A stretch of DNA of 16,007 nt, from positions 1 through 16,007 of the forward strand of contig CAAEEV010000204.1 of assembly GCA_900754955.1 (NCBI GenBank), read 5' to 3'. Under the pieces are notes generated by a model. The model did not search any database. It was not told the DNA's origin and saw nothing but the letters and a program-made list of their open reading frames with translations. Both the position numbers and the translations under genes were made by a program. This DNA is from Eggerthellaceae bacterium. Lineage in GTDB: Bacteria; Actinomycetota; Coriobacteriia; Coriobacteriales; Eggerthellaceae. This document shows positions 15,928-16,007 of the stretch, piece by piece. Within the stretch, counting starts at the first letter, position 1. The number at the start of each line of letters is the position of its first letter.

Positions 15928-16007
15928 GTGGCGGCGGAAGAGACGACGGAGGGCTCGCTGCGCGACGAGGCGCCGGAGGAGGTGCGCGCCGCATCTCGTG
16001 CGGCGGC
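15928..16007 (+). CDS. 5' end of an unidentified gene (partial)
   Basis: From GTG 15928 the frame is open to the window end and gives MAAEETTEGSLRDEAPEEVR followed by AASRAA, with codon third positions mostly G or C as in the neighbouring genes. The strong ribosome binding site and the upstream TATAGT box support a real start. Only 26 residues are visible, an acidic then basic N-terminus without a signal peptide. The ending AASRAA could precede the helical N-terminus of several enzymes, for example a NAD-dependent DNA ligase, but nothing visible proves this. A second open frame from GTG 15920 is strongly Arg-rich and less likely. Confidence 0.6.
   Translation, partial: MAAEETTEGSLRDEAPEEVRAASRAA

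Noticed and set aside
15809..15994. Minus-strand open frame near the right edge
   Set aside because: It is a Pro/Ser/Arg-rich shadow of the divergent promoter region and of the plus-strand gene start at 15928, and it lacks a start signal.

Overview
The window is a GC-rich, gene-dense stretch of bacterial chromosome. Gene content, sequence style and order suggest an anaerobic actinobacterium of the class Coriobacteriia, perhaps near Eggerthellaceae: glyA, a deoxycytidylate deaminase, a complete F-type ATP synthase operon, dnaE, truA and a radical SAM protein, with frequent GTG starts. That placement is an inference from protein and repeat style; no database was searched.

Layout. (1) 1-509 is the 3' end of glyA, followed by a hairpin terminator. 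(2) 571-744 is a nested inverted repeat (arms of 13, 22 and 10 bp, all perfect) in front of a dCMP deaminase (742-1254); its outer right arm covers the deaminase ribosome binding site. (3) 1475-8561 is the ATP synthase operon: a small membrane protein in the atpI position, then atpB, atpE, atpF, atpH, atpA, atpG, atpD and atpC. Genes from atpF to atpC are tightly packed or overlapping, while atpB and atpE are separated by 137 bp containing hairpins. The operon ends in two strong hairpins (8588-8619 and 8665-8710). (4) 8866-12315 is dnaE, the replicative polymerase, with an apparently intact PHP metal site. (5) 12316-13533 is about 1.2 kb without a credible gene: a strand-skewed, low-complexity stretch, then a pair of related palindromes in opposite orientation around a short AT-rich core. 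(6) 13534-14328 is truA, probably leaderless, overlapped by a small unrecognised gene (14321-14632). (7) A bidirectional terminator (14740-14764) separates these from a convergent radical SAM gene on the minus strand (14802-15689). (8) A divergent intergenic region with repeated GCGGAAA motifs leads into the start of a plus-strand gene at 15928 that leaves the window.

Function. Most genes are housekeeping: one-carbon and pyrimidine metabolism (glyA, dCMP deaminase), proton-coupled ATP synthesis or hydrolysis (atp operon), DNA replication (dnaE) and tRNA modification (truA). The ATP synthase looks proton-coupled because the c subunit lacks the usual sodium-site residues. The subunits carry some lineage-type traits: a signal-peptide-like N-terminus on subunit b, a short insertion in alpha before Walker B, and exchanged His/Glu positions in subunit a.

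I see no mobile-element genes, CRISPR array, rRNA or tRNA. I found no clear new multi-gene system. The best candidates for something undescribed are non-coding: the nested inverted repeat at 571-744 and the repeat-rich 1.2 kb gap at 12316-13533.
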